Of a DNA stretch of 6,219 bases, positions 5,530-6,219 are shown one piece after another (the first letter of the stretch is position 1; each line of letters begins with the position of its first letter). The translations under genes were made by a program, and so were the position numbers. Where the stretch lies: assembly GCA_947175285.1 (NCBI GenBank), contig CAMWMM010000310.1, forward strand, positions 1-6,219, given 5' to 3'. The notes below the pieces were generated by a model that ran no database searches, was not told the origin of the DNA, and saw only the letters and a list, made by a program, of their open reading frames with translations. Source of the stretch: an uncultured Lachnospiraceae bacterium. Lineage in GTDB: Bacteria > Bacillota_A > Clostridia > Lachnospirales > Lachnospiraceae.

Positions 5530-6099
5530 ATGAAACATGATATAAATTTAAACATTCATTACTCTGCCCCTGAAGAAGTGTGGGAGAAAATAGATAATAT
5601 ATATAGAACTATGCCATATTGGAGTAAAAAGGATGATTGTCCCCGTTGGGTTGGAGATGATATAGATTTATGGGCGTCTGTTGAACCAAGTGGAATACAA
5701 ATAGCCGGTACAATGCCGGAAAAGATTTGGAATGAGTGGTATAATACTCTTAAAAACAAATTGTCAGAAGCGCTTGGTTATAGCATCGGAGAGCCTGAGG
5801 AAGGGTTTAAATTCAAGTATTGGAAACCATTTGAGAAAAACTATTCAGATATTAAAAGCATTGATGCAAAAGGAATTGTTTTTAATGATTATTCAACATT
5901 TTACTGGGAGCAGTTTGAATATAGAGAAAGAGATATTACGGCTAAACCTCCATATTTTGTATTCAGATCGAAATATATAGAGCTTCGTATATTTTTTGAT
6001 GAAACCGGATTGTTTTCAAAAAGGGAAAATAGACAGAATTTTCTCGATTTTCAAGCAAAACTTACAGCCATTGGGTTGAGTACACGGGATTTGTCATGA
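5530..6099 (+). CDS. Conserved protein of unknown function, 189 residues
   Basis: A soluble, acidic-aromatic protein with no signal peptide or membrane segment. I recall similar hypothetical proteins in gut Firmicutes sharing an opening like NIHYSAPEEVWEKI, then MPYW (about 27-30), WVGDDIDLWASVEPSG (about 40-55), and a C-terminal part with DITAKPPYFVFRSK and FLDFQAKLTAIGLSTRDLS. No function can be named. Its size, its solitary cassette-like setting and its spread among accessory regions would suit an immunity or defence accessory protein, but that is inference. The start at 5530 is preferred over 5503 because AGGAG (5515-5519) lies 10 bases upstream; this ribosome site overlaps the stop of the kinase remnant, so the two were probably once co-transcribed. 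Base composition is AT-rich, like the two genes before it. Confidence 0.75.
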   Translation: MKHDINLNIHYSAPEEVWEKIDNIYRTMPYWSKKDDCPRWVGDDIDLWASVEPSGIQIAGTMPEKIWNEWYNTLKNKLSEALGYSIGEPEEGFKFKYWKPFEKNYSDIKSIDAKGIVFNDYSTFYWEQFEYRERDITAKPPYFVFRSKYIELRIFFDETGLFSKRENRQNFLDFQAKLTAIGLSTRDLS

Positions 6100-6129
6100 A
6101 AATCTAAGGAACCCAGTCGCGCGAACTGA

Positions 6130-6219
6130 TTCAAATATTCTAATAAAAATAAAGAGGGTTATCCTCGATATGAGGAGTTTGTAGGTATTCAAGCGGTAAA
6201 AGAATATATTGAAGAACAA
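6130..6219 (+). pseudogene. Start-less reading frame running off the window, possible gene remnant
   Basis: After a TGA at 6127-6129, thirty codons stay open to the window edge (…NKEGYPRYEEFVGIQAVKEY…), with protein-like composition but no ATG, GTG or TTG start placed after a ribosome site. It reads like the interior of a protein that lost its beginning. A GC-rich near-palindrome (cagtcgcgcgaactg, 6115-6129) stands just before it in AT-rich DNA and may mark a junction. The family is not recognised. Confidence 0.3.

Noticed and set aside
5734..5741. An exact copy of the gagtggta core with a Glu-Trp-Tyr reading, which could be taken as the other att site.
   Set aside because: It lies inside the 189-residue unknown protein (NEWYNTL), the surrounding protein is not SleC, and no SleC continuation follows.
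1..6219. CRISPR arrays, tRNA or rRNA genes.
   Set aside because: No spaced direct repeats, and no tRNA cloverleaf or rRNA-like sequence, were seen by eye.

Overview
The window looks like part of the chromosome of an anaerobic, spore-forming Clostridia species, probably a gut Lachnospiraceae-type bacterium. The evidence is a SleC-type cortex-lytic enzyme gene (the clostridial germination hydrolase), Gram-positive ribosome binding sites, a large serine recombinase of the Clostridia/Bacilli type, and moderate-to-low GC. The species assignment is inference from gene families.

Left part (1-735): the first 228 codons of a sleC-like gene run up to the catalytic domain and stop abruptly at a TAG in the middle of a conserved block (…RVYTEW, normally followed by Y and R/G-rich residues). 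Twelve bases later, in convergent orientation, lies the stop codon of a large serine recombinase (733-2367, minus strand), whose ATGA start overlaps a 61-codon gene (2364-2549). A germination gene cut inside a conserved motif, with a recombinase at the cut, is the layout of skin-like intervening elements, in which a sporulation gene is rebuilt by excision in the mother cell. This is the main candidate discovery. The 3' half of sleC is not in the window and would be expected beyond position 6219.

Middle part (2550-4583): a 330-base divergent intergenic region holds a strong sigma-A-type promoter with an extended -10 and a leader of about 160 nt. The leader contains a long hairpin and a compact multi-helix structure with tandem G-A mismatches. 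It leads into a secreted 554-residue TIM-barrel-like protein (DUF5722/glycosidase-like, Asn-Glu and second Glu visible), closed by a clear rho-independent terminator.

Right part (4584-6219): composition becomes visibly more AT-rich and the genes look like mixed cargo. They are a GNAT acetyltransferase, a short overlapping reading frame, a FlaR/adenylate-kinase-like P-loop gene reduced to its two ends by an internal deletion, a 189-residue conserved protein of unknown function, and a start-less reading frame that leaves the window. If the intervening-element model is right, everything from about 719 onward is inside the element, and its full length and function cannot be judged from this window.
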